This document shows, in pieces, positions 34,753 through 43,604 of a stretch of 64,000 bases of DNA. The position numbers and the translations under genes are program-made. The notes beneath the pieces were generated by a model. The model was not told where the DNA came from and made no database searches. It saw only the letters and a list, made by a program, of their open reading frames with translations. This stretch comes from JACOMY01 sp046233115 (GTDB lineage Bacteria > Pseudomonadota > Alphaproteobacteria > Kiloniellales > JACOMY01): NCBI GenBank assembly GCA_046233115.1, contig JBJXHM010000001.1:434001-498000 (forward strand), read 5' to 3'. Numbering within the stretch: the first letter of the stretch is position 1; every line of letters starts with the position of its first letter.

Positions 34753-36045
34753 ATGCGCCAACAGCTCTTTACCAACGTGAAGATATTCACCGGCGAGGGC
34801 AGCAAGCCCTTTCCCGGCGAAGTCCTGGTCGAAGGCAATAAGATCACCAAGGTAGCCAAGGGCGAGGGCATCTCGCGCGACGGCGCCGACGTCATCGACG
34901 GCGGCGGCAACACGCTCATGCCGGGCCTCTGCGAGGCACACGGCCACATCTCCTACACCAACATGGTGCGCCTGAAGGAGATCGGCGAGGTGCCGCCGGA
35001 GGAGCACACCCTGCTGACCGCCGAGAACGCCAAGCTGATGCTCGACAGCGGCTTCACCAGCGTCTACTCGGCCGCCTCGTCGAAGTGGCGGCTGGAGGTG
35101 GCGATCCGCAACGCCATCAACGCCGGCAAGATCCCGGGCCCGCGCTTCAAGGCGGCCTCGCCGGAGGTCGTCTCCACCGGCGGGCTGGGCGACGAGCGCC
35201 AGTTGCACATGCACCACCAAGGCATCGAGATCATCGCCGACGGCCCCGACGAGGTGCGCCGGGTGGTGCGCACCCTGATCCGCGAGGGCGTTGACTGCAT
35301 CAAGATCAACATCTCGGGCGACAACTACGTGCGCGCCGGCTTCGGGCGCCAGTGCTCCTACACCGATGCCGAGGTGGCGGCTGCGGCCGAGGAGGCACAC
35401 AACCGCAACTGCTGGCTCTCCTGCCACGCCCGCGCCGACGGTTCGGTGCGGCTCGCGCTCAAGTACGGCTTCCGGGTCATCTACCACTGCGACTTCATCG
35501 AGGGCGAGACCTTCGACCTCTTGGAAGCGCAGAAGGACGAGATCTTCCTGGCACCGGCGATCGGCCTGATCTACGCCACCGCGCACGAGGCCAGGGACTG
35601 GGGCGTGACGCCAGAGGTTGCCGAGTACATGGAGATGTACACCATGCTCGACAACGCCCCGAAGATCTACGGCGAGCTGAAGAAGCGGGGCCTCAGGATC
35701 CTGCCGGGCGGTGACTACGGCTTCGCCTGGAACCCGATCGGTACCAACGCCCGCGACATCGAGCACTTCGTGAAGATCCTGGGCTTCACCCCGCGCGAGG
35801 CGCTGATGGCCGCCACCAAGTGGGGCGGCGAGCTGATGGGCATGCCGGACCTGGGGCTGGTGAAGGAGGGCTATCTGGCCGACCTGCTGCTGGTCAAGGG
35901 CGACCCGGTGAAGGACGTCACCCTGCTGCAGCACCGGGACAACCTGCTGATGATCATGAAGGACGGCCTCTATCACAAGCACCCCGGCATGCAGCAGGCG
36001 AGCGCGCCGAAGAAGGTGAAGCAACTGGCCACCGTTTGGGAGTAG
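34753..36045 (+). CDS. Metal-dependent amidohydrolase (imidazolonepropionase/prolidase-like)
   Basis: A 430-residue enzyme of the amidohydrolase superfamily. CEAHGHISY carries the first two metal His; later ligands are in CHARADGS (His) and YHCDF (His), and GGDYGFAW gives the catalytic Asp. The N- and C-terminal strands form the small beta-sandwich, with DLLLVKGDPVKDVTLL as the usual end. The Lys normally carboxylated in some subgroups is plausibly KINIS. Substrates are likely cyclic amides, dipeptides or similar C-N bonds. Two alpha/beta hydrolases follow closely. Confidence 0.82.
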   Translation: MRQQLFTNVKIFTGEGSKPFPGEVLVEGNKITKVAKGEGISRDGADVIDGGGNTLMPGLCEAHGHISYTNMVRLKEIGEVPPEEHTLLTAENAKLMLDSGFTSVYSAASSKWRLEVAIRNAINAGKIPGPRFKAASPEVVSTGGLGDERQLHMHHQGIEIIADGPDEVRRVVRTLIREGVDCIKINISGDNYVRAGFGRQCSYTDAEVAAAAEEAHNRNCWLSCHARADGSVRLALKYGFRVIYHCDFIEGETFDLLEAQKDEIFLAPAIGLIYATAHEARDWGVTPEVAEYMEMYTMLDNAPKIYGELKKRGLRILPGGDYGFAWNPIGTNARDIEHFVKILGFTPREALMAATKWGGELMGMPDLGLVKEGYLADLLLVKGDPVKDVTLLQHRDNLLMIMKDGLYHKHPGMQQASAPKKVKQLATVWE

Positions 36046-36088
36046 GCTCAGTCGGTGGGTTTCAGTCAGGGACAGCGGGGAGGGGACG

Positions 36089-36853
36089 ATGGTTGAGGGC
36101 AGGGCCGCCATGGCCGAAGTGACGGGCTCGGGCGAGCCCTTGGTGCTGGTGCACGGCCTCGGCGGCACCGGCAACGTCTGGATGGCGCAGGTGCCGGTGC
36201 TGGCCCGCAGCTATACCGTGATCCGTCCGGAACTGCCCGGTTCCGGACGGAACCCGCTGGTCGGCAGCCTCTCCACCGAGAGCCTGGTGGAAGGGCTGGT
36301 GACGATGATGGACGAGATGGGGTTGGAGCGGGTGCACCTCGCCGGGCATTCCTACGGCTCCATCCTGGCCCAGCACCTGGCCGCCAGCTATCCGGATCGG
36401 GTGATGAGCCTGATGCTGATCGGCGCCTTCCTCGGCCCGCCCGATCCGGCGCGAAAGGCGCTGCGCGACCGTGCAGCCAAGGCGCGTGCGGAGGGCATGA
36501 TCGAGATCGCCGATGCCACCGTGCAGATGGGCACCTCGGCCCAGACCAAGGCGGCGCGGCCCGAGGTCGCCGCCTTCGTCCGTGAGCTGGTGATGCGTCA
36601 GGACCCGGAGGGCTATGCCGCCACCTGCGAGGCGATCGCCGAGACCGATCCGGCCGACCTGACGGCGGTCACCTGTCCGGCCCTGGTGGTGAACGGCGAT
36701 GAGGACAACACCGCGCCGCCGGCTGCGGCGCTCGCCGTTGCCGAGGCGCTGGAGGATTCCGGCCTGGAGATCCTCGGCCGGTGCGGGCACTGGACCCCGC
36801 TGGAACGGCCGCAGGAGCTGGCGACCCTGATGGTCAACTTCCTGCTGGACTGA
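36089..36853 (+). CDS. Alpha/beta hydrolase
   Basis: A 254-residue alpha/beta-hydrolase-fold protein: oxyanion HG (VLVHGLGGTG), nucleophile elbow GHSYGS (Ser near residue 88), and a late catalytic His in GRCGHWTPLERP. The acid is probably Asp in VVNGDEDNT. Resembles 3-oxoadipate enol-lactonase-like or esterase families, but the substrate is not fixed. GGGGAGGGG precedes the start, 43 bases downstream of the amidohydrolase. Confidence 0.8.
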   Translation: MVEGRAAMAEVTGSGEPLVLVHGLGGTGNVWMAQVPVLARSYTVIRPELPGSGRNPLVGSLSTESLVEGLVTMMDEMGLERVHLAGHSYGSILAQHLAASYPDRVMSLMLIGAFLGPPDPARKALRDRAAKARAEGMIEIADATVQMGTSAQTKAARPEVAAFVRELVMRQDPEGYAATCEAIAETDPADLTAVTCPALVVNGDEDNTAPPAAALAVAEALEDSGLEILGRCGHWTPLERPQELATLMVNFLLD

Positions 36854-36857
36854 GCCG

Positions 36858-37736
36858 ATGGGGGAGAGGGTCTTCCGGGACTACGACCAGGCCGGACTGG
36901 ACGCGCAGTACAACAACCGAGCCCGCTTTCCCGACTTCGTCCGGCACTTCGAGGCCTGGGGCGCCTGGAGCGGGACGACGCGGGGCCGGCTGCCCTGCCA
37001 CCTGGACCTGGCCTTCGGGCCGGGCGAGAGCGAGCGGCTGGACCTCTTCCCGGCGGAGCGGCCGGGCGCGCCGCTCTACCTCTTCATTCACGGCGGCTAC
37101 TGGTACTCCCTGGACAAGTCCGACTACTCCTACGTGGCTGAGGGGTTCCGGCCGCACGGCATCGCCACGGCGGTCAACAACTTCGGCCTGGCGCCAGCCA
37201 CCGACATGGACGAGATCGTGCGCCAGAACCGGGCGGCGCTGGCCTGGCTCTACCGCCACGCCGGGGACTACGGCTACGACCGCGAGCGCATCTATGCGGC
37301 CGGGCACTCCGCCGGCGGCCATCTGGCGGCGATGCTGCTGGCCACCGACTGGCCGGAGTGGGGCAGCGACCTGCCGGCCGACCTGGTGAAGGGCGCCTGT
37401 GCCATCGGCGGCATCTTCGACCTGGAGCCGATCCGGCTCTCCTTCCTGAACCAGAAGCTGCACCTGACCCCGGCGAAGGTCGCGGCCAACAGCCCGCTCA
37501 GCCAGCGCTACGCCTGTCCGGCGCCGCTGCTGCTGGTGGTCGCCAAGGACGAGTCGCCGGAATTCCATCGCCAGTCGGAGCAGATGGCCGCCTTCTGGCG
37601 CGGCCTCGGCTACCCGGCCGACCTGACGGTGCCGGAGGGCCTTGACCACTTCGACGTGGTGAACCAGCTGATCGATCCCGACTGCCCGCTGGTCAACCTG
37701 CAGCTCGCGCACATGCGCAGCGCATTTGCGTCTTAG
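36858..37736 (+). CDS. Alpha/beta hydrolase, arylformamidase-like
   Basis: A protein of 292 residues. IHGGYWYSLDKSDYSYVA is the HGGxW oxyanion motif of kynurenine formamidase-type hydrolases, with nucleophile elbow GHSAGGHLAAML and a late His in GLDHFDVV. It starts 4 bases after the preceding hydrolase. N-formylkynurenine is one candidate substrate; with an amidohydrolase upstream, a related amide or formamide is possible. A perfect hairpin follows the stop. Confidence 0.8.
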   Translation: MGERVFRDYDQAGLDAQYNNRARFPDFVRHFEAWGAWSGTTRGRLPCHLDLAFGPGESERLDLFPAERPGAPLYLFIHGGYWYSLDKSDYSYVAEGFRPHGIATAVNNFGLAPATDMDEIVRQNRAALAWLYRHAGDYGYDRERIYAAGHSAGGHLAAMLLATDWPEWGSDLPADLVKGACAIGGIFDLEPIRLSFLNQKLHLTPAKVAANSPLSQRYACPAPLLLVVAKDESPEFHRQSEQMAAFWRGLGYPADLTVPEGLDHFDVVNQLIDPDCPLVNLQLAHMRSAFAS

Positions 37737-37740
37737 GGCC

Positions 37741-37776
37741 GGTTCGCGATCAGGTGGAAACACCTGATCGCGAACC
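37741..37776. terminator. Perfect 16-base hairpin with GAAA loop after the hydrolase operon
   Basis: GGTTCGCGATCAGGTG (37741-37756) and its exact complement (37761-37776) flank a GAAA tetraloop, four bases after the hydrolase stop. No U-run follows, so it may act as an mRNA-stabilising hairpin or a Rho-linked end rather than a classical terminator. The GAAA loop is shared with the hairpin at 60896. Confidence 0.6.
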
Positions 37777-37841
37777 GCGCCGTGTTTCGAAGCAGTGCTG
37801 CGGCGCGGGCAAGCCTCTGCGTTCCCTTTCTGGCCGCGTCC

Positions 37842-37925
37842 AGTGGTCCTACGGTCAAGCCATAGGACGACAAAATAAAGTAATAACAAATAGTTGTCGT
37901 CCTTCGGCTTGACCGAAGGACCACT
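37842..37925. repeat. REPIN-like pair of inverted 32-base palindromic elements
   Basis: Arms 37842-37873 and 37894-37925 are inverted copies with 3 mismatches in 32 and a 20-base AT-only-like spacer (no long GC). Each arm also folds alone: GTCCTACGG/CCATAGGAC on the left and GTCCTTCGG/CCGAAGGAC on the right. Differences between arms are compensatory within each small hairpin, as expected for selected REP elements. No RAYT transposase is in the window. Confidence 0.7.
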
Positions 37926-38041
37926 CTCCCCGCGCACCGCTATCAATGATTCGGGCGCGGTGTTTCACTCAAGGCGGCGTCCCTGGCGGCCGGGCAGGCT
38001 GCGGGCGGTGCCGCGCAAACCCAACAAGCCCCTTGGCGCGC

Positions 38042-39763
38042 TCACGCCGGCAGGCCGGCGAGCCGGTAGCCCTCGCGCCAGTGCTCGCGGTCTTGAGCGC
38101 GCAGGCACATGCTGAGCTGAAACTTGATCATGGTGGCGGCGTCGTGCTCGGGCGGCCGGCTCTGCTGGTAGGCGGCGAGTGCTGCCGCCACCTTCTCCGG
38201 CTCGCCCGCTTGCGCGCAGGCGGCCGCGAGGATCAGGTTCAGGAAGGCGGGGACGTGCTGGTAGGTGCTGTGGATCTCGATGACCCGGCGGTAGTCCCCG
38301 ACCATGTAGCAGCAGTCGCAGAGCGTATCGAGGCGCTGGTCGTCGGCCGCGTAGGGCTCCAGCGCGGCCGAGCGGGCGAACCACTCCAGCGCCTCGTCCG
38401 GCGCCCCGCCGTAGGTCAGCGCACAGGCGCGCACGTAGATCACGAAGGGATCGTTGGGGTTCAGCGCCACCGCCTTCTCCGACTGGCGCAGTGCCAGCTC
38501 CGGCTCGCAGCCGACATGGTAGGTGAAGGCGGCGTAGGCGGCGACCACGGGATTGCGGTCGTCGAGGACCAGGGCGCGCTGGGCCGCCGTCTTGGCGCGT
38601 GCCATCGTCGCCTCCATGTCGCCGCCCAGGGCATAGAGGCCATAGGTGTTCGCCATCGCGATCCCGGCATGGGCGAGGGCATAGTCGGGATCGGCGGCGC
38701 CGGCCCGCTCGAACCACTCCACCGCCTTGGCGATGCCCTCGTTCCAGTGGGTCAGCGCCCAGCGCCCGCGCAGCTCGCAATCGTAGGCCGTCAGGTTCCC
38801 CGGATGCTTGCGCCGCACCTCGTCGAGCGTGCGGCGACGCAGGCGGCCGGGGATTGCGCCGACGATCTGGCGCACCACCTCGTCCTGCACGGCGAAGATG
38901 TCCTCCAGATCGCGGTCGTAGCGCTCGGCCCAGAGATGCGAGCCCTCGGCGGCCTCGATGAGCTGGGCGGTCACCCGGACACGGTTACCGGCGCGGCGCA
39001 CCGAGCCCTCGACGATGAAGCGGGCGCCGAGGGCGGCGCCGGCCTGGCGGATGTCGTCGGCCTCGCCGCTGTACTTGAAGGAGAGGTTGCGGGCGATGAC
39101 GAAGAGGTCGGGAAAGCGGCTGAGCTCCGTGATGATGTCCTCGGTCACGCCGTCGGAGAAATAGGCCTGCTCCGGGTCGGCCGACATGTTGGTGAAGCGG
39201 AGCACCGCGATTGACAGCTTCGCAGGGACGGAGGGCGCCGCGTCGGCCGCCACGGGTGTGTTCGCTCCGGGCGACCACTGCCAGACCCGTAGCGGGCGGT
39301 CGATGTTCTTCAGGCTCTGCAGCCCCAGGTCCGTGAAGGCGAGGTCGAGCCGGTCGCGCACCTGCTCGTGCACCAGGTCGGAGACGCAGACGCTGCCTGC
39401 CTGCGCTATGCTCTCCAGCCGGGCGGCCAGGTTCACGCCGTCGCCCAAGAGGTCCTCGCCGTCGACGATCACGTCGCCAAGGGTGATGCCGATGCGCAGG
39501 CGCAGCGGCCCGGCGCTCTCTTTGGCCAGGGCGCCCTGGATGGCGGCCGCCGCGCTTACCGCCTCCACGGCCGAGGGAAACTCGACCAGGAAGCCGTCGC
39601 CCATCTCCTTGAAGAGGCGGCCGCCGTGGGCCTCGATCTCGCGGTCGAGCAGATCGGCCTTCAGGGCCTTGAGCGCCGCCAAGGTGCCGGCCTCGTCTGC
39701 CCGGACAAGCCTGGAATAGCCCACCACATCCGCAGCGAGGATGGCAGCAAGGCGTCGATGCAT
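38042..39763 (-). CDS. Class III adenylate/guanylate cyclase-type protein with TPR tail
   Basis: A 573-residue protein with no membrane helix. Residues 1-165 form a class III cyclase domain (RRLAAILAADVVGYSRLV, GDGFLVEFPSA, ITLGDVIVDGEDLLGDGVN). The middle (190-310) has a TolB-N/AdcyC-like segment (AVLRFTNMSADPEQAYFSDG, TEDIITELSRFPDLFVIA). The C-terminal half has TPR-like helices (AVEWFERAGAADPDYALAHA, ALRQSEKAVALNPNDPFVIY). Such proteins are numerous in alphaproteobacteria and make cAMP in response to unknown cues. It stands alone, with its own start at ATG 39761-39763. Confidence 0.85.
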   Translation of the reverse strand: MHRRLAAILAADVVGYSRLVRADEAGTLAALKALKADLLDREIEAHGGRLFKEMGDGFLVEFPSAVEAVSAAAAIQGALAKESAGPLRLRIGITLGDVIVDGEDLLGDGVNLAARLESIAQAGSVCVSDLVHEQVRDRLDLAFTDLGLQSLKNIDRPLRVWQWSPGANTPVAADAAPSVPAKLSIAVLRFTNMSADPEQAYFSDGVTEDIITELSRFPDLFVIARNLSFKYSGEADDIRQAGAALGARFIVEGSVRRAGNRVRVTAQLIEAAEGSHLWAERYDRDLEDIFAVQDEVVRQIVGAIPGRLRRRTLDEVRRKHPGNLTAYDCELRGRWALTHWNEGIAKAVEWFERAGAADPDYALAHAGIAMANTYGLYALGGDMEATMARAKTAAQRALVLDDRNPVVAAYAAFTYHVGCEPELALRQSEKAVALNPNDPFVIYVRACALTYGGAPDEALEWFARSAALEPYAADDQRLDTLCDCCYMVGDYRRVIEIHSTYQHVPAFLNLILAAACAQAGEPEKVAAALAAYQQSRPPEHDAATMIKFQLSMCLRAQDREHWREGYRLAGLPA

Positions 39764-39880
39764 GTCCCCTCCCGTCGGGTCGTGGTCACCTCTATCGCAG
39801 GGAGAAGCTTAGCAGTCCGTGCTGCCCGAAGCGACAAGTGGCCCCTATACAAGAGATCGATCGGCGGGGAAGGGGGCGCG

Positions 39881-40528
39881 CTACAGGTTCCAGTAGCTAC
39901 CTTCCTTGCGGCCGATGTGGGCGACCAGCAGGTCGCGGGCCTCCTCCAGCTTGCGCTCGGCGGCGAGCGCGGCGATGCGGCGGTGCTCGGCGAAGGACTT
40001 GGCCATGTGGTCGGGGTGGGCGCCCAGGCGGTTGCGCAACGCCGCCATCTTGGCGGCGATCGTCTGGTAGGCCTCGTTCAGGTAGGCGTTGTCGGCGTGG
40101 TCGAAGAGCACCTGGTGGAAGCGGGTGTCGAGCTGCAGGTAGCGCCGGTCGTCGCCGGCCGCGCGCGCCTCGGTCATCTCCGCCACCACCTCGGCCAGGT
40201 GCCGCGCCAGGCCGTCGGGGGCGCGCGCCAGGGAGAGCTCCAGCGCCCGCGTCTCCAGCGAGACCCGCAGGTCGCAGATGTCGGTGAGCTGCTTGGGGCC
40301 CAGGGTGAAGACGAAGGTGCCGCGCTGCGGCTCGGTCCGTACCAGGCCCTCCAGCTCCAGGCGCTGAAAGGCCTCGCGCACCGGCGTGCGGCTGACCTCG
40401 AGGCGCGAGGCGATCTTCGCCTCGGACAGCGCGGTGCCGGGCTCTAGATCGCCGGAGACGATCTCCTCCCTCAGTGCGTCGGTGACCAGTCCGGTCAGGG
40501 ACTTCGGCCGCTCGATCCGCAAGGCCAT
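39881..40528 (-). CDS. GntR-family (FCD/FadR-type) regulator of the sugar-acid cluster
   Basis: A 215-residue repressor. The N-terminal winged helix is GntR-type (TALSEAKIASRLEVSRTPVR); the C-terminal FCD domain has the metal-binding Asp/His set in LDTRFHQVLFDHADN and FAEHRRIAAL. It is divergent from the TRAP operon and probably represses it until a sugar acid or its 2-keto-3-deoxy product binds. An operator candidate is in the shared gap. Confidence 0.88.
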   Translation of the reverse strand: MALRIERPKSLTGLVTDALREEIVSGDLEPGTALSEAKIASRLEVSRTPVREAFQRLELEGLVRTEPQRGTFVFTLGPKQLTDICDLRVSLETRALELSLARAPDGLARHLAEVVAEMTEARAAGDDRRYLQLDTRFHQVLFDHADNAYLNEAYQTIAAKMAALRNRLGAHPDHMAKSFAEHRRIAALAAERKLEEARDLLVAHIGRKEGSYWNL

Positions 40529-40639
40529 CCGCTTGGCGCTCCCCCAGTTTCGACACTGCCTGCCGGCCTCGTTCGCAGGTCCGGATCGGCCCAGGGACTA
40601 TAGAGAAGCCACCCCTGACGTACAGTGCCTTAGCATTTG

Positions 40640-40660
40640 ACATACTGTATGCCAGTATGT
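40640..40660. promoter_or_regulatory. Operator candidate between GntR regulator and TRAP operon
   Basis: ACATACTG (40640-40647) and CAGTATGT (40653-40660) form an 8-base inverted repeat with a five-base centre. It lies in the divergent gap between the regulator and the dctQ-like GTG start at 40715. Size and place fit a GntR/FCD operator. Confidence 0.6.
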
Positions 40661-40714
40661 GAGAAGGTCTGCAAGAAGGCGGCCATAGATCGCCAAACGA
40701 GGGAGGTGGGAAAC

Positions 40715-41239
40715 GTGCGTTCCCTGGAGAGGCTCTTCGTCGAGGCGAACCGTGTCCTCGTCGCGCTGGCGCTGGCGGCGATCTTCGCCATCGTCTTCCT
40801 CAACGTGGTCCTGCGCTACGGCTTCGGCAGCTCGCTCGCCTGGGCCGAGGAGACGGCGCGCTTCCTGATGATCTTCGGTGCGCTGGCGGCCGCCGGCCTG
40901 GCGCTGCGCCAGGGCGCGCTGGTCGCCATCGAGATGCTGCTGGACCTGCTGCCGCGCCCTTTGGCGCTGGCGGTGCGCTGGGGCGGGGTCCTGGCCATGG
41001 GCGCCTTCATGGCGCTGCTGCTCTGGTTCGGCTGGCGCTTCGTGGAGTTCGGCTGGAACAAGGAGACCATGGCGACCCAGGTCTCGCGCGGCATTCCCTA
41101 CATGGCGATCCCGATCGGCGCCGCGCTCTTCCTGGTGCACCTGCTGCTCTTCGCCCGGCGCTACGTGGCCGGCGACTTCGAGCTGGGGGTCGGCAGCGAC
41201 GAGGAACCGGCCGCCGTCGAGCAGGGGGAGGGGCGTTAG
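40715..41239 (+). CDS. TRAP transporter small permease (DctQ)
   Basis: A 174-residue protein with four predicted helices (VLVALALAAIFAIVFLNVVL, LALAVRWGGVLAMGAFMALL). SSLAWAEETARFLMIFG is the DctQ signature. It docks DctM to import an organic anion with Na+. The GTG at 40715 follows GGGAGGTGGG; upstream in-frame ATGs lie in the operator region. Confidence 0.88.
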   Translation: MRSLERLFVEANRVLVALALAAIFAIVFLNVVLRYGFGSSLAWAEETARFLMIFGALAAAGLALRQGALVAIEMLLDLLPRPLALAVRWGGVLAMGAFMALLLWFGWRFVEFGWNKETMATQVSRGIPYMAIPIGAALFLVHLLLFARRYVAGDFELGVGSDEEPAAVEQGEGR

Positions 41240-41242
41240 GCC

Positions 41243-42529
41243 GTGGCGCAGAGCCTGGTCATCCTCTTCGTGCTCTGCCTGGCGCTGGGGGTGCCGGTCG
41301 CCTTCACCATGGGCATCTCCGGTCTCGCCGCGATCTTGATCGAGGGCAAGATGAACCCGCTGGCAGCGATGCAGCGGATCTTCGCCGGCATCGACTCCTT
41401 CCCGCTGATGGCGGTGCCCTTCTTCATCCTGGCCTCGGAGCTGATGATCGCCTGCGGGCTGACCACCGCGCTGCTGCGCTTCGCCAACGCGCTGGTCGGC
41501 CACATCCGCGGCGGGCTCGGCCACGTCAACGTGCTGGTCTCCATGCTCTTCGCCGGGATCAGCGGCTCGGCGCTGGCCGATGCCGCCGGGCCCTCGGCCA
41601 TCGTCATGCGGATGATGCGCAAGGCCGGCTACGAGCCGGCCTATGCCGGCGCGCTCTCAGCTGCCACCGCAACCATCGGGCCGATCATCCCGCCCTCGAT
41701 CCTGATGGTGGTCTATGCCATCTCCGACAGCCGGGTGACCGTGGCCGGGCTGTTCCTGGCCGGTATCCTGCCTGGCTTTCTGCTGGGGGCGGCGCTGGCG
41801 CTGGCCAACCACCTGGTCTCGGTGCGCCAGGACTTCCGCGGCCGCGAGGAGCGCGCCTCCTTCGCCGAGATCCGCGACAGCATGGTGACCGCGCTGCCGG
41901 CGCTGATCATGCCCTTCATCATCCTGGGTGGGATCCTCGGCGGCGTCTTCACCCCGACCGAGGCGGGGGCGGTGGCCTCGGCCTATGCCCTGCTGCTTGG
42001 CTTCCTGCTGCGCCGCCTGGGGCCGGTCCGGCTCTACCGGACCTTCGTGCGGGCGGCGGTCACCACCTCGGCGGTGCTGCTGATCGTGGCCATGGCCTCG
42101 CTGTTCGGCTGGCTGCTGACCTACCTGCAGATCCCGCAGAGCCTGGCGGCCTGGGTGGCGGGCCTGACCGACGACCGGCTGACGGTGCTGTGCCTGCTGG
42201 CCCTCTTCGCGCTGATCTGCGGGCTCTTCATCGACACCCTGCCGGCGCTCATCATCCTGACCCCGGTGCTGGGGCCGATCGCGGCCCAGTTCGGCATCGA
42301 CCCGCTGCAGTTCGCCATGATGCTCGTCCTCAATCTCACCATCGGCATGATCACGCCGCCGGTGGGGCCGGTGCTCTTCGTCATCGCCACCGTCGGCAAG
42401 CTGCGTATGGAGGCCCTCGCACGAGCGGTGCTGCCTCTGCTGGCGGCGGAGCTGGCGGTGCTGCTGCTTGTCATTCTCGTACCCGCCGTCAGCACCACCA
42501 TTCCCACCTGGTTCGGGTTCACAAGGTAG
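41243..42529 (+). CDS. TRAP transporter large permease (DctM)
   Basis: A 428-residue membrane protein with about twelve helices. GISGSALADAAGPSAIVMRM and TATIGPIIPPSILMVVY are DctM hallmarks. It starts at a GTG three bases after the dctQ stop. With the binding protein downstream it imports the substrate of this cluster, probably a sugar acid. Confidence 0.9.
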   Translation: MAQSLVILFVLCLALGVPVAFTMGISGLAAILIEGKMNPLAAMQRIFAGIDSFPLMAVPFFILASELMIACGLTTALLRFANALVGHIRGGLGHVNVLVSMLFAGISGSALADAAGPSAIVMRMMRKAGYEPAYAGALSAATATIGPIIPPSILMVVYAISDSRVTVAGLFLAGILPGFLLGAALALANHLVSVRQDFRGREERASFAEIRDSMVTALPALIMPFIILGGILGGVFTPTEAGAVASAYALLLGFLLRRLGPVRLYRTFVRAAVTTSAVLLIVAMASLFGWLLTYLQIPQSLAAWVAGLTDDRLTVLCLLALFALICGLFIDTLPALIILTPVLGPIAAQFGIDPLQFAMMLVLNLTIGMITPPVGPVLFVIATVGKLRMEALARAVLPLLAAELAVLLLVILVPAVSTTIPTWFGFTR

Positions 42530-42552
42530 TTTCAATAAAGGGAGGTAAAACC

Positions 42553-43566
42553 ATGAGAACCATTGCGAATTTCCTAGGTGTCACGGCTGCGGTCGCGCTG
42601 GCCGTCAGCCCGGTCCTCGCGGCGCCGAAGGAGCTGAAGTACGCGCACTTCCAGTCCGCCGACCTGAGTTCGCCCAAGCATGCCGCGGCACTCGCCTTCG
42701 AGAGCTGCGTGGAGGGCAAGACCGGCGGCTCGATCGACGTGCAGGTCTATCCGGCGAGCCAGCTCGGCAATGGTGCTGAGATCATCGAGGCGCTGCAGCT
42801 CGGCACGGTGCAGATGGGCGTGGTGCACGACGGTCCGATCTCCGCCGTCTACAAGCCCTTCGCGGTCTTCGCCATGCCCTACCTCTTCGACGACCAGGCC
42901 ATGGCCTGGTCCATCGTCGACGGCCCCTTCGGCGACGCCATGTTCGAGGACATGCGCGAGCAGACCGGCATCCGCGTCTTCGGCCTGGCCGACAACGGCG
43001 TGCGCAACTTCACCAACTCGGTGAAGCCGGTCGCCGAGCCGGCTGACATGGAGGGCATGAAGATCCGGGTGATGACCGCGCCGGTCTGGACCAAGCTGGT
43101 CGAGTCCCTGGGCGCCAGCGCCACCCCGGTGCCCTGGCCGGAGCTGCCGGGCGCCCTGCAGCAGAAGGTGGTCGACGGGCAGGAGAACGGCGTCACCAAC
43201 ATCCTGAACGCCTCGCTCTACCAGCATCAGACCTACGTCACCTTGGACGGCCACGTCTTCTCCTGGCACGCCTACATGATGAGCGACGACTTCTACAACG
43301 GTCTGACCGACGCCGAGAAAAAGGCTGTTGATCAATGCGTTGAGATAGCAATGGTGATCCATCGCGGCATGACCGCGGCGCAGGACGCCAACGCCGCCAC
43401 CATCCTGGCCCAGAAGGGCATGACGGTGGTCCCGGTGACGCCGGAACAGAAGGCCGAGTTCCGCGCCAAGGCGCAGCCGGCGGTCCGGGAGTGGATCGTC
43501 GAGGAGATCGGCGAGGACTGGCCGAACCGTCTGGACCAGGCGGTCGAGGCCTACCGCAACCAGTAG
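42553..43566 (+). CDS. TRAP transporter solute-binding protein (DctP)
   Basis: A periplasmic protein of 337 residues with signal peptide MRTIANFLGVTAAVALAVSP and cleavage near VLA-AP. VVDGQENGVTNILNASLYQ and MRVMTAPVW-like KIRVMTAPVWTKLVESLGA carry the DctP substrate contacts (the conserved Arg binds the carboxylate). GGAGG stands before the ATG. Likely ligand: a hexonate, uronate or 2-keto-3-deoxy sugar acid, from its neighbours. Confidence 0.88.
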   Translation: MRTIANFLGVTAAVALAVSPVLAAPKELKYAHFQSADLSSPKHAAALAFESCVEGKTGGSIDVQVYPASQLGNGAEIIEALQLGTVQMGVVHDGPISAVYKPFAVFAMPYLFDDQAMAWSIVDGPFGDAMFEDMREQTGIRVFGLADNGVRNFTNSVKPVAEPADMEGMKIRVMTAPVWTKLVESLGASATPVPWPELPGALQQKVVDGQENGVTNILNASLYQHQTYVTLDGHVFSWHAYMMSDDFYNGLTDAEKKAVDQCVEIAMVIHRGMTAAQDANAATILAQKGMTVVPVTPEQKAEFRAKAQPAVREWIVEEIGEDWPNRLDQAVEAYRNQ

Positions 43567-43604
43567 CGCCGACCGGAGGCAAGATGGGCGGCAGGAGGGA
43601 CGGT

